Source: JANMCE01 sp963791625
GTDB lineage: Bacteria > Actinomycetota > Acidimicrobiia > Acidimicrobiales > Ilumatobacteraceae
Reading direction: 5' to 3'
Assembly (NCBI GenBank): GCA_963791625.1
Contig: CAWBTA010000016.1
Span: 1 to 64,000 of the forward strand
Length of the DNA stretch: 64,000 nt
Shown here piece by piece: positions 44,358-53,333 of the stretch. Position numbers and translations under genes: made by a program. The notes under the pieces were generated by a model. That model was not told the DNA's origin, did not search any database, and worked only from the letters and a program-made list of their open reading frames with translations. Numbering within the stretch: the stretch's first letter is position 1; every line of letters begins with the position of its first letter.

Positions 44358-45163
44358 CGAATGCCTACCTTGTCGGCGCCGGTGCGTATGAGTTGAGCGG
44401 ACTGGCGCGCCAACCGCCACCCGGGGTAGGCCAGTTGCTTGGCCCAAGATTCGGGGCTACGTCGGGCCGACGGATCGAGAGCGCGCTCCAACCAGTCGAC
44501 TCCATTGCGAGCGTGATAGCGGGGAATCGAAAAGACGTCACCGTCCGATGCGAAACGATCATGACGAATGACGCACGCCGATCGGTAACCAGCTGCCTCC
44601 AACCATCCGCGGGTGCGTCGATCGTGATATCCGAAGGGATAGGCGAACGAGGTCACCGTGGCACCAATCTCACCTTCGATGACGCGCTTGCTTTCGGCGA
44701 CCTCGGCGGCCCCTGGTTGTGCGGTGCAGGTGTCAAGAGCCACGTGGCTGACGCTATGCGAGCCACACTCGAAACCGGCTTGGCTGAGTTCGGCCAGTTC
44801 GGCCCAGGTCATGATGGCGTTCGAGGAGCGGCCGTCACGGATCCAGGTGGCGCTGCTACCCACGAACTTCGTCGGCACGTAGACCGTTGCCGTAAAGCCG
44901 TGGGCAATGAGATCGTCGGCCACGGCTGGCAGGCCCGCCCGAAACGCGTCATCAAAGGTGATGCCCACCAAGCCTGCCCGATCGCGGGAGGCCACGAGTT
45001 CAGCAAGCGAGCAGCCGCGAAGCCCCCGCTCGGCGAGGAGTTCAAGTTGATCGTGAAAGCTCCGCGCCGACACGGCCAGATCTCCGCCGTCGGCACCGCC
45101 GATGAGGTGATACATCAACACCGAACTTGGAACTTTTTTGTTTTCCGCCGCAGGATTGCTCAC
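44354..45163 (-). CDS. Polysaccharide deacetylase (NodB homology)
   Basis: A 269-residue carbohydrate esterase family 4 protein. It has TFDDA (about 69-73) with the metal and base Asp residues, SHSVSH (about 134-139) with metal-binding His residues, and SFAYPFGYHD. It removes N- or O-acetyl groups from a glycan. No signal peptide is visible, so it may act on a lipid-linked precursor in the cytoplasm. Overlaps both neighbours by 4 bp. Confidence 0.87.
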   Translation of the reverse strand: MSNPAAENKKVPSSVLMYHLIGGADGGDLAVSARSFHDQLELLAERGLRGCSLAELVASRDRAGLVGITFDDAFRAGLPAVADDLIAHGFTATVYVPTKFVGSSATWIRDGRSSNAIMTWAELAELSQAGFECGSHSVSHVALDTCTAQPGAAEVAESKRVIEGEIGATVTSFAYPFGYHDRRTRGWLEAAGYRSACVIRHDRFASDGDVFSIPRYHARNGVDWLERALDPSARRSPESWAKQLAYPGWRLARQSAQLIRTGADKVGIR

Positions 45164-46269
45164 GAGACCGGAACCGTTGGTCTGGTCGGTGTTGCTCCGA
45201 TCAGCTCGGTCAGCTGAGTCGTCAATAGATCAGCACCCCGCTCCAAATCGGACGGTGTGGGATACCGGTACTTTCGGGCGAGGTTGGCCCGCTCAATAGC
45301 CGCGAGGAGGCTAGCCGGATCTCGATTGCTCATCGCCGCCCCGCAGTACGCGTCGATAGGTCCGGACTGGCTTGACGCGCCGACAATCACCACCGGCAGT
45401 CCGAGGTGACTCGCAGCGTCAAGAGCCCGCGATTCGCTGTTAGGGTCGAACACGACCACGACGCCGCTGGTGCTCAAACGACGATCAAGCTGCGAATCAG
45501 TGAACCAATCGGTGAGCACGTCCACCCGGTTCGAGTGATGAATTGAACTCACGAGAGGGCGGATCCGCGACGACTGATCGTCCTCTCGCTGAAGAAGATG
45601 CAGTCGATAACTCGTAACTCGTTCGGCGCTGATTCCGTCGAACGCTCTGAGAAGCGCCTCGGCTGCCGAAGAGTCGCCCGACGGCAAGAACGCGACGACG
45701 TCGACGCTGCCTGCATCGACCTGACGCTCCTCGGTTTTCCACTCAGGCAGATCCCAGGTGGGACGACCGCACGACTCCACCCAGCGCGGCACGTAGCCCT
45801 GCGTGATCACCAGATCGACCCGCGCCAGTGAACGACGGATAGACGCGCCGCGGAGATACCCGAGCGAATCGTCGAGTCGACCGCAGAGACGCAACACGAC
45901 CTTCGCACCGACCGATGCCGCCGCCCGCGACAGCACCGGGAGCATCGAGAGTTGGCTCAGCCCCCAAACATCGACCAGTACGACGTCGGGGCGTTCGCGG
46001 AGGAAGTGTCGGCGAAGTCGACGCGAGCGGCTGAGGCCGGAGCTTGTTCCGGATTCGGTCAGACTGGGGATCGACGCCAGTGTCGGGGTGCGGAAACCGA
46101 TGAGGGTTGAATCGAACGGGTCATCGCGCACGGCGACATAGACGCTGCTCATGGTCCATCGTTGCTGGAGCATGACCATCACGTGCTCAGAAACGATGCC
46201 GAGCACCGGGGAGTGATTGCCGGGCGCGACGAGGCAGAGACGATGCGGGTTCAGGGGTGATGTTGGCAT
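45160..46269 (-). CDS. Probable GT-B-type glycosyltransferase, divergent
   Basis: A 369-residue protein placed as a glycosyltransferase mainly by context and layout: an N-terminal Rossmann-like half with RPDVVLVDVWGLSQL, a second half with VVVVFDPNSESRALDAASHLGLPVVIV that resembles the donor site of GT4 enzymes. Conserved family residues are weaker than in its neighbours. It begins 20 bp after the stop of the upstream GT2 gene and overlaps the deacetylase by ATGA. Confidence 0.65.
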   Translation of the reverse strand: MPTSPLNPHRLCLVAPGNHSPVLGIVSEHVMVMLQQRWTMSSVYVAVRDDPFDSTLIGFRTPTLASIPSLTESGTSSGLSRSRRLRRHFLRERPDVVLVDVWGLSQLSMLPVLSRAAASVGAKVVLRLCGRLDDSLGYLRGASIRRSLARVDLVITQGYVPRWVESCGRPTWDLPEWKTEERQVDAGSVDVVAFLPSGDSSAAEALLRAFDGISAERVTSYRLHLLQREDDQSSRIRPLVSSIHHSNRVDVLTDWFTDSQLDRRLSTSGVVVVFDPNSESRALDAASHLGLPVVIVGASSQSGPIDAYCGAAMSNRDPASLLAAIERANLARKYRYPTPSDLERGADLLTTQLTELIGATPTRPTVPVS

Positions 46270-46289
46270 GTTTTTAGGGGAGGCTTCTC

Positions 46290-47243
46290 TTAGGCTGATA
46301 GGGCTGCGGGTTCCGGAGCCGCTGCTCGAGCCGGCTGCTTTACGGCCCCGAGGTCACGCTGCTTCCAGACTTCGAGAATGATGGTGCGCAGCACGCGAAG
46401 ACCATCCCGAAGCGCGTTCAAGTTGGAAACTCCGTGGATGCGGTTCGATTCGTACGAGGGCACCTCGGCGATCCGCAGACCCGAACGCACGGCCCGGATG
46501 TTGAGCAGCGTTTCCACCTCGAAACCGTCGCAGTCGACATTCAGATAGGGCAGGCAGTCACGCCAGAAGGCGTTGTAGCCGTAGCAGAGGTCGGTGAATT
46601 GGGCGCCGAACGTGGCGCTGACCAGCTTGCTGAGAAACGAGTTGCCGGTCTGGCGGATCAGCGTGATGTCCGCGCTTCCGCCGCCCGCGATGAAGCGGCT
46701 TCCCTTAGCGAAATCGGCCCCACGGCGCAGCGCATCGACAAAGGCCGGGATCTCACGACCGTCGGCAGAACCATCGGAGTCGAGCATCACAATGATGTCA
46801 CCAGTGGCAGCGGCAAATCCGGCTTGGAGGGCGGCGCCTTTGCCTCTGCGGATCTCATGCACCACGACGACGTCCTCGCGCAGAGCCTTGGCCACGCGCA
46901 CCGTGTCGTCGGAGGACCTCCCGTCGACCACGATGACTTCAGCATCGATCGAAGCAATGGTCGAAAACACGAAGGGCAGGTTGGAGGCCTCATTCAGCGT
47001 GGGAATAACGATGCTGATACGAGGGTCGAATGGTCGGGTCTCAGGCGTTGAAGATGGACCGAAATGGGCAGCTGTTCGAGAGCCAATGAATGCCTCCAAA
47101 CTTGCTTTGCTGCGTCGAATGCCATCAAGCGAGGTCAAGCTCATAGTTTCGGTCTTTCGTAGGCTGGGGAAGCGGCGAGATAACCTTGGCGTCGGCTGAT
47201 CAGGCGCCACAGCGAGCCCGTTCCTGGACGTTCCTTGAGACAT
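46290..47243 (-). CDS. GT2-family, dolichol-phosphate mannosyltransferase-like
   Basis: A 317-residue enzyme. The core is close to the DPM1/polyprenol-phosphate sugar transferase group: ISIVIPTLNEASNLPFVF, EVIVVDGRSSDDT, RRGKGAALQAGFAAATGDII and MLDSDGSAD with the metal-binding Asp residues. It likely makes a lipid-phosphate sugar donor for the fused membrane protein at 36975. The start at 47243 has GGGAGGTG about 13 nt upstream; another ATG at 47144 is possible. It is the first gene of the polysaccharide operon. Confidence 0.88.
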   Translation of the reverse strand: MSQGTSRNGLAVAPDQPTPRLSRRFPSLRKTETMSLTSLDGIRRSKASLEAFIGSRTAAHFGPSSTPETRPFDPRISIVIPTLNEASNLPFVFSTIASIDAEVIVVDGRSSDDTVRVAKALREDVVVVHEIRRGKGAALQAGFAAATGDIIVMLDSDGSADGREIPAFVDALRRGADFAKGSRFIAGGGSADITLIRQTGNSFLSKLVSATFGAQFTDLCYGYNAFWRDCLPYLNVDCDGFEVETLLNIRAVRSGLRIAEVPSYESNRIHGVSNLNALRDGLRVLRTIILEVWKQRDLGAVKQPARAAAPEPAALSA

Positions 47244-47633
47244 AGTGCGGTAATTCACCTCCCCAGTATGGCAGGCTGTGAAATACACCAAATGTGCAAA
47301 GTGTTAAGGCGCAGTGAATATTAGCCTTTATGGATTGCGTGCACGTAGTCTCTTTGAATTATCAATCGGCCAAGTTGTTCTGGGAATTGTCAATTCTATG
47401 TTTGGGAACTGTATAGTCATCCACAGTCGATCCGTTGAGACTCGCAAAAAGCCATTTCAAATATGTGCCAAACGTCTCATGTGCGTGCCGTCACTACGCT
47501 GCGACCCCAGACGGATAGCGACTGTCTCGACGGGGAGAGCGCGCACCCTTTCTGACATGCGGCGCAGTGTGAGAACGACAGGGACGGCCCGCGTCGGCCA
47601 GAATGGCGGCGAACAACCAACGCAGGAGGATTG
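47244..47633. promoter_or_regulatory. Divergent intergenic region
   Basis: About 390 bp between the polysaccharide operon and the mycothiol dehydrogenase gene. Positions 47300-47460 are much more AT-rich than the surroundings, as expected for promoters. A plus-strand frame at 47314-47634 has no family character and looks like chance. No specific operator could be assigned. Confidence 0.5.
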
Positions 47634-48721
47634 ATGTCGCACGAAGTACGGGCAATCGTGAGCCGCAGCGTCAAAGCACCCGTCACCCTTGAAACCATCG
47701 TGGTACCCGATCCGGGCCCCGGCGAAGCTCTGGTAAAGGTGCAGGCCTGCGGCGTCTGCCATACCGACCTCCACTACCGAGAGGGTGGGATTAACAACGA
47801 CTTCCCCTTCCTGCTCGGCCATGAGGCTGCCGGCGTCGTGGAGTCGGTTGGCGCCGGCGTCACCAACGTGAAACCCGGCGACTTCGTGGTATTGAACTGG
47901 CGGGCCGTGTGCGGCACCTGCCGTAGCTGCCTCAAGGGCAAGCCGTGGTACTGCTTCTCCACCTTCAACGCCACGCAGAAGATGACGCTCGACGGCGTCG
48001 CCCTCTCACCCGCTTTGGGCATCGGCGCGTTCGCCGAAAAGACCCTCGTCCACTCGGGCCAATGCACGCCGGTCAATCCGGCTGCACCGGCCGCCACCGC
48101 CGGGTTGCTCGGCTGCGGCGTGATGGCCGGCATCGGTGCCGCCATTCATACCGGCCAGGTATCTCGCGTGGCTCATCAGTCGCGGTGTTCGGTTGCGGCG
48201 GTGTCGGTGACGCAGCCATCGCCGGCGCTCGCCTTGCTGGCGCCACCACGATCGTTGCGGTCGATCTCGATGATCGCAAGCTCGCGATCGCCCGCGAGTT
48301 CGGCGCCACCCACACCGTCAACGCATCCACCGGCGACCCTGTTGAAGGCGTCAAGGCCGCCACCGGTGGGCTTGGTGCCGATGTGTGTATCGAAGCCGTT
48401 GGCAACCCCAAGGTGCTCGAGCAGGCGTTCTACGCTCGTGACCTCGCCGGCACGGTGGTGCAGGTTGGCGTGCCGAACCCCACCATGAAGATGCCCGACA
48501 TTCCGATGATTGAGTTCTTTGGCCGCGGCGGGGCGCTCAAGCCCAGCTGGTATGGGGACTGCCTCCCCAGCAAGGATTTCCCGATGTTGATTGACCTGTA
48601 CCTGCAAGGACGCCTCGATCTCGATCGTTTCGTCACCGAAACCATCTCCCTTGAGGGCGTGGAAGAGGCCTTCCACCGGATGGAACGCGGCGAAGTGCTT
48701 CGATCGGTCGTGGTGTTCTGA
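47634..48721 (+). pseudogene. S-(hydroxymethyl)mycothiol dehydrogenase, one frameshift
   Basis: A zinc alcohol dehydrogenase of about 360 residues split by one frameshift near 48160. The first frame has ACGVCHTDLHYREGG, FLLGHEAAGVVESVG and the four-Cys structural zinc site in CGTCRSCLKGKPWYC. The second frame has SVAVFGCGGVGDAAI (NAD binding) and runs to the stop at 48721. The protein oxidises the formaldehyde-mycothiol adduct in actinobacteria. AGGAGG precedes the ATG at 47634. As the downstream partner is intact, a sequencing error is more likely than true loss. Confidence 0.85.
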
Positions 48722-49338
48722 TGCCCTTCGAACTGGTCACCACCAACGGCATCTTCGCCATCGACGGCAACGAGTGGGAAGTCACCAACAACATCTGGAT
48801 CGTCGGCAACGACCGTGAGGTGGCCGTCATCGACGCCGCTCACGACGCCGAAGCCATCCTCGACGCGGTGCACGGTCGTCGGGTCAAAGCCATCCTGCTC
48901 ACCCACGGCCACAACGATCACATCAACGCCGCCATCGCGGTGCAGGACGTGGTGGATGCACCCATCTATCTGCATCCGGCCGACGACTTGCTGTTCGACG
49001 CGGTCTACCCCGGCATGCTGCCGGACAAGCCGTTGGTTGAGGGTGACAAGTTCCTGGTCGGCGGCGAGCAGCTCCGGGTCGTGCACACCCCCGGCCACTC
49101 CCCCGGCTGCTGCTGCTTCGCCACCACCGGCCGAGTGTTCTCAGGCGACACGTTGTTCTGTGGTGGGCCAGGTGCCACGGCCACCAGCACGGGCAACTTC
49201 ACCGACATCATCGAGAGCATCCGCACCAAGCTCTTCATCCTGCCGCCCCACACCATCGTCCACACCGGCCACGGCGAGAGCACCACCATCGGCGCCGAGC
49301 TGCCCCAGCTAGAAGAGTGGATCGCCCGCGGCTCCTAG
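48721..49338 (+). CDS. MBL-fold hydrolase paired with mycothiol dehydrogenase
   Basis: A 205-residue metallo-beta-lactamase-fold protein: LLTHGHNDHINAA for zinc binding, HTPGHSPGCCCF, FSGDTLFCGG and VHTGHGESTT. Such genes regularly follow the mycothiol-dependent formaldehyde dehydrogenase and probably release mycothiol from formyl-mycothiol or a related thioester. The ATG shares one base with the previous stop (TGATG), indicating coupling. Confidence 0.9.
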   Translation: MPFELVTTNGIFAIDGNEWEVTNNIWIVGNDREVAVIDAAHDAEAILDAVHGRRVKAILLTHGHNDHINAAIAVQDVVDAPIYLHPADDLLFDAVYPGMLPDKPLVEGDKFLVGGEQLRVVHTPGHSPGCCCFATTGRVFSGDTLFCGGPGATATSTGNFTDIIESIRTKLFILPPHTIVHTGHGESTTIGAELPQLEEWIARGS

Positions 49339-49352
49339 CTTCCGACACATCG

Positions 49353-49382
49353 ATTGTACGGCATCGTACATTACTGTACAAT
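49353..49382. promoter_or_regulatory. Likely antitoxin operator
   Basis: ATTGTAC (49353-49359) and GTACAAT (49376-49382) are perfect inverted repeats, with a third GTACA at 49366-49370 between them. The three boxes are about 10 bp apart, on one face of the helix, and end 7 bp before the antitoxin start. This suits autoregulation by Phd-type antitoxins. Confidence 0.6.
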
Positions 49383-49389
49383 CGGGGTC

Positions 49390-49677
49390 ATGATCATCAC
49401 CGCGTCGGATGCACGTGCCACCTTGCCGGATCTTCTTGATCGTGTGGCCAACGGCGAGGAGATCACCATTACCCGTCACGGTCAACCAACGGCCGTGCTG
49501 GTACGCCCCGACGTCCTTCGTCATCGTCGCGCGACAGAACTGTTCAAGAAGACGGACGAACTGCACGATCTGCTTGAGTCTGCCCGCCATATCGAACTCT
49601 CGTCCCTGCCGGGGCTCTCGAACGAGCGCGCCGACGAACTGGTCGCCTCTGTTCGCGCCAGCCGCGCCGCCCGCTAA
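49390..49677 (+). CDS. Phd/YefM-family antitoxin
   Basis: A 95-residue protein. IITASDARATLPDLLDRV and EEITITRHGQPTAVLVR are the Phd/YefM N-terminal DNA-binding fold; the C-terminal helix (about 50-95) would bind the toxin. ATG at 49390 is preferred; a longer frame from 49354 runs through the operator. It is followed 5 bp later by the PIN toxin gene. Confidence 0.9.
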   Translation: MIITASDARATLPDLLDRVANGEEITITRHGQPTAVLVRPDVLRHRRATELFKKTDELHDLLESARHIELSSLPGLSNERADELVASVRASRAAR

Positions 49678-49682
49678 CTCCA

Positions 49683-50093
49683 ATGGACGCGTTCGACGCC
49701 GACGTTCTGATCTACGCGGCTAATCCACAACATCCTGTTGGCGCTGCAGTTCTCGCCAACCTTCCACCGCTCCGCGACGGCAAGCCGACAGGAATCGGCT
49801 CGGTTCTCCTGCTCGCCGAGGTTCTTACCAGGCCGACCCGAGGTGGCCAAACCGATGAGATTCTCGTCCTGGCTGTCATTCTGAGTCGCCTTGAGTTGAA
49901 GCCGGTGGATCGTGCGACGGCCGAGCTCGCAGTCACCATTGGCGCGACCTATGGCCTGCGTGCTGCTGACGCGATCCACCTGGCCTCCGCCGTGAACGCC
50001 GGCGCCGATCGATTCATCACCAACAACAAGAAGGACTTCCCGAAGTCCATCGCCGAGATAGACATCACTTACCCCGAGGACCTTTCGGCGTAA
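49683..50093 (+). CDS. PIN-domain ribonuclease toxin (VapC-like)
   Basis: A 136-residue PIN protein with the acidic set Asp6 (DADVLIYAAN), Glu in LLLAEVLTRP, Asp in RAADAIHLASA and the C-terminal FITNNKKDF. VapC-type toxins cut specific RNAs. It is coupled to the Phd-like antitoxin at 49390, a common mixed pairing. Confidence 0.9.
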   Translation: MDAFDADVLIYAANPQHPVGAAVLANLPPLRDGKPTGIGSVLLLAEVLTRPTRGGQTDEILVLAVILSRLELKPVDRATAELAVTIGATYGLRAADAIHLASAVNAGADRFITNNKKDFPKSIAEIDITYPEDLSA

Positions 50094-50104
50094 CGAACCT
50101 GCTT

Positions 50105-50153
50105 GACTTTGCGACAAAATCCCTCGTCTCACACCCGGTTTTGTCGCAAAGTC
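50105..50153. repeat. Perfect 15-bp inverted repeat
   Basis: GACTTTGCGACAAAA (50105-50119) and TTTTGTCGCAAAGTC (50139-50153) are exact reverse complements around a 19-nt loop. It lies 12 bp after the PIN-toxin stop. It could terminate the toxin-antitoxin transcript, although no T run follows the stem, or be a small mobile or palindromic intergenic repeat. Confidence 0.75.
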
Positions 50154-50375
50154 TCATCGCATGTATCGCGGCTCGGCCGTCCAGTCCTTATCGTAAGTCC
50201 CATTTGGCCATTCTTGACCACGCGGCCCAGCCCAGTCCGTACAACATGCTTCGTCGGTCGCATCGACGGCATCATCAATCGAGCCGCACCAGAGGGTCAA
50301 GGTGGCTACAACTTGGGGGCGAACGGTGCGATACCAGTGCTCGAACTCAGCGTTCGTGAGGTACGTCGGGTTCAT
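50154..50375 (-). pseudogene. Possible remnant of an ECF-type sigma factor
   Basis: A 73-residue frame starting MNPTYLTNAEFEHWYR and continuing with VVATLTLWCGSIDDAVDATDEA. This resembles region 2 of ECF sigma factors (helix with F-x-x-W-Y, then D-A-x-D-A-T-D-E-A). After that the sequence loses family character, and a neighbouring frame looks slightly more sigma-like. No region 4 is present. The frame ends at the edge of the 15-bp inverted repeat. Confidence 0.45.
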
Positions 50376-50457
50376 CGGCACCGATCCGATCATCTCTTGC
50401 GCTATCACATCCCTCCAAGTCACCACCGCCTCGAAATGACGGCAACGACACCGACCC

Positions 50458-51543
50458 TTAGACGCTGACCATGATGCTGACCGAGAGGCCACCGTTTTCT
50501 AGTGTCGCGACTTCTACCGGGTTGGCGATCACGCGGGTGACGAGGGCTCGATCGGCCGCGATCATGGCGATGCGCCAGCCGGACGCACGTTCGCGCACCA
50601 CTCGGCCGAAGGTGTCGTAGAGATTGCGCAGGTCGTTACCAGCGCTGACCCGCACGCCGTAGGGCGGGTTGGTGGCGAGCAGGCCTGTACCAGCGGGAAG
50701 TACGAGGTTGCTGATGGATGACTGGCGGAACTCGATATCTCGATCGACACCGGCTCGCTCGGCGTTATCGATCGCGGCTTCGATGGCTCCGGGATCGCGG
50801 TCGCAGGCAACGATGGGCTGCGTCGCTCGGTCAACCTGCCCGTCGATAGCTTTGGCTCGAACACGCTCCCAGGTGGCGGCGTCGAACGATGGCCAGGTTT
50901 CGAACGCGAACGAGCGCGACCAGCCGGACGGAATATTGCGGGCGGCGAGTGCGGCCTCGATCGCGATCGTGCCCGAGCCACACATCGGGTCGACAAACGC
51001 GTCAATGGCTCCGTCGTATCGTGCAGCCATCAACAACGACGCGGCAAGCGTCTCGCGGAGCGGCGCTTTGGCGGTGGCCTCACGCCAGCCGCGGCGATGA
51101 AGGTGATCGCCGCTGGCATCCACGCTAACGGTGACCGTGTCGTGGTCCAGTCGCACCCGAACCGTTGGCCCGCCGCGAGCGCCGAGCAGCTCGCGCACCA
51201 GCGCTTCGATCATGCCGGTGTGCTGCAGTTTCGATGCGACGCTGTCGACCCGCACGACCAACTCGGAGCCCACCGTGAGATAGCGGTCGAACGAGAGCTT
51301 GCGAAAGCCAGCGAAGAACTCGCTCTTGTTCACCGCCTGAAACCGACCCACTCGCAGCAGGACTCGCGAAGCAGTGCGCAACTGCAGGTTGGCGGCGTAC
51401 AACTCGGCCGTCGTCATGTTGACCGAGAAGCCGCCGTGACCCACCCGCGGCACCTTGCACCCCAACCGCCGTACTTCGGCGGCTGTGAACGCCTCCAAGC
51501 CGGGAGGAGCAACGACGTAAACATCATGCGGCCGAGTAGGCAT
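50458..51543 (-). CDS. THUMP-domain rRNA/tRNA guanine methyltransferase (RlmL-like)
   Basis: A 361-residue methyltransferase. The N-terminal ferredoxin-like/THUMP part includes VVAPPGLEAFTAAEVRRLG and RVRLDHDTVTVSVDASG; the SAM-binding domain has FVDPMCGSGTIAIEAAL and the catalytic NPPYG. It probably makes N2-methylguanosine in 23S rRNA or tRNA. Start at 51543 is chosen because the upstream extension lacks family sequence. Confidence 0.88.
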   Translation of the reverse strand: MPTRPHDVYVVAPPGLEAFTAAEVRRLGCKVPRVGHGGFSVNMTTAELYAANLQLRTASRVLLRVGRFQAVNKSEFFAGFRKLSFDRYLTVGSELVVRVDSVASKLQHTGMIEALVRELLGARGGPTVRVRLDHDTVTVSVDASGDHLHRRGWREATAKAPLRETLAASLLMAARYDGAIDAFVDPMCGSGTIAIEAALAARNIPSGWSRSFAFETWPSFDAATWERVRAKAIDGQVDRATQPIVACDRDPGAIEAAIDNAERAGVDRDIEFRQSSISNLVLPAGTGLLATNPPYGVRVSAGNDLRNLYDTFGRVVRERASGWRIAMIAADRALVTRVIANPVEVATLENGGLSVSIMVSV

Positions 51544-51733
51544 CAGTTCCCAGCCAAAGGCGCAGCGCCCAACGGCATGGTTTTCTGACCGAAACAAAGC
51601 ACGTTAGGGGCCGGTAGTTGCAACGCTGGAATGTGCGCAGGTCCACGGATTGTCAGAGCGAAGCGAGTCCGAGCGCAGTGGAGCGGGAGGCGAGGAACGA
51701 GCCGGAGCGCAACAAACGAGGCATCTCGCGTTG

Positions 51734-52762
51734 TCATAGAAACTGCAGGCGGAGGTTGGGGTCGGCGGCGGCGTTGAGTGAGGTGGGGCCGTCGCTGCGA
51801 AGGCGGTGCCAGCCGGCCGATGCGATCATGGCGGCGTTGTCGGTGCACATCGATCGGCTGGGCAGAAAGCCCTGCAGCCCGTCTTCGGTACAGGCGTCGA
51901 GGAACTGTTCGCGCAACGCGCTGTTCGCTGCCACTCCCCCGCCCAACGCGAGCGCCTTGGCGCCGACCTGCTTCGCAGCTCGGCGAGCTTTCTCTACCAG
52001 CACGTCGACGACTGCTTGCTGGAAGCTGGCCGATACGTCTTCAGCGGACACGTCGGGGTTCTTGCGCACGTAGTTGACGACCGATGTCTTCAGGCCGGAG
52101 AAGGAGAAATCGAGACCGTCGTGCAGCATCGAGCGCGGGAAGTTAATGGCCTCCGGGTCGCCGTCCATCGCCGCAAGATCGATAGCGGGCCCACCCGGGT
52201 AGCCGAGGCCGAGGAAACGGGCCACCTTGTCGAATGCCTCGCCCGCGGCGTCATCGATGGTCTGGCCGAGCAGGCGGTAGCGCCCGTGGCCTTCCATGCA
52301 CACGAGCATGGTGTGCCCGCCCGAAACCAACAGAACGACGAGCGGCAGCTCCAACGTCGGGTCTTCCAGGAAGGAGGCATACAGATGCGCCTCCATGTGG
52401 TTCACACCGATGAACGGCACATCCCATGCCAAAGCCAGCGCTTTGGCGGCCGACACACCGACCAACAGCGCGCCAATCAGTCCAGGCCCCACGGTGGCGG
52501 CCACAGCATTGATGCGGGAATCCTCTATGCCCGCTTCCACGATGGCCTGCGCCATGACGGGCACCACTAGCTCGAGGTGAGCACGACTGGCGATTTCGGG
52601 TACGACACCGCCGTAGCGAGCGTGCAGATCGATCTGCGTGGACACCACGCTGGACAGCACATCGAAACCGCCCATCACGCAGGCCGCAGCTGTCTCATCA
52701 CAACTCGTCTCTAAGCCCAGGACAACAGTTGCATCGTCAACAATCAGGTCATGCGTCGCCAT
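51734..52762 (-). CDS. tsaD: tRNA N6-threonylcarbamoyladenosine transferase TsaD
   Basis: A 342-residue ASKHA protein. VLGLETSCDETAAA, the metal-binding HMEAHLYAS, LLVSGGHTML and LALGGGVAANSALR are all present. With TsaB and TsaE it transfers threonylcarbamoyl to A37 of ANN-decoding tRNAs. The start overlaps the end of rimI by 14 bp. Confidence 0.96.
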   Translation of the reverse strand: MATHDLIVDDATVVLGLETSCDETAAACVMGGFDVLSSVVSTQIDLHARYGGVVPEIASRAHLELVVPVMAQAIVEAGIEDSRINAVAATVGPGLIGALLVGVSAAKALALAWDVPFIGVNHMEAHLYASFLEDPTLELPLVVLLVSGGHTMLVCMEGHGRYRLLGQTIDDAAGEAFDKVARFLGLGYPGGPAIDLAAMDGDPEAINFPRSMLHDGLDFSFSGLKTSVVNYVRKNPDVSAEDVSASFQQAVVDVLVEKARRAAKQVGAKALALGGGVAANSALREQFLDACTEDGLQGFLPSRSMCTDNAAMIASAGWHRLRSDGPTSLNAAADPNLRLQFL

Positions 52763-53333
52763 CGAAGATCCCTTCGCTCACGGTCAGACCGGGGACTTCG
52801 GCCGCGAGGTCGGCCATGCGCTCGGTGTACGCAGGTTGATGAATGCCGCTGGCCCACAGGACCAGCGCGTCATCGGTGTTTTCGTAGTAGCGCTTGCGTA
52901 CGCCTTCCTGGAGGAAACCGAAGCGATGGTACAAACGTTGCGCCGCAATGTTGGTGTGCCGCACTTCCAGCGTGAGGCTCACGGCGCCGTGTTCCCGAGC
53001 TATACGAGCAACCGTCAGCATGAGGCGAGTGCCGAGCTTGTGGCGGTGCCAGGCGGGGTCTACAGCAATGTTGGTGATGTGAGCGGATGGTGAACCGTCA
53101 CGTGCATCTTCGGCGAACATCACGCCGGCATACCCCACCACGCGATTGTCGATGCGCGCCACGATGTAGCGGCGCTGATGCTTTGGTGCACCGATCTCAT
53201 TCGTGAACACGGTCGGCGCCCACGGACGGGGATACACCTGTTTTTCGATCTTCATGATTTGTCGCAGGTGCCGACGTTTCATGGGGCTCATCACCACGGT
53301 CGCGCTTGCTGTCACCGCCGGTTGGGTCTTCAT
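52749..53333 (-). CDS. rimI: RimI-type N-acetyltransferase
   Basis: A 194-residue GNAT protein. It shows MKRRHLRQIMKIEKQVYPRP, the acetyl-CoA-binding VDPAWHRHKLGTRLM (RxxGxG-like loop with changes), LEVRHTNIAAQRLYHRFGF and RKRYYENTDDALVL. RimI acetylates ribosomal protein S18 or other N-termini. The N-terminal extension of about 20 residues before the domain is unusual but short. The ATG at 53333 overlaps the tsaB stop (ATGA). Confidence 0.92.
   Translation of the reverse strand: MKTQPAVTASATVVMSPMKRRHLRQIMKIEKQVYPRPWAPTVFTNEIGAPKHQRRYIVARIDNRVVGYAGVMFAEDARDGSPSAHITNIAVDPAWHRHKLGTRLMLTVARIAREHGAVSLTLEVRHTNIAAQRLYHRFGFLQEGVRKRYYENTDDALVLWASGIHQPAYTERMADLAAEVPGLTVSEGIFDGDA

Noticed and set aside
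47314..47634. 106-codon frame before the mycothiol dehydrogenase
   Set aside because: No ribosome-binding site or domain, and it runs through the likely promoter region.
51806..52570. 254-codon plus-strand frame
   Set aside because: Antisense to tsaD; no protein family features.
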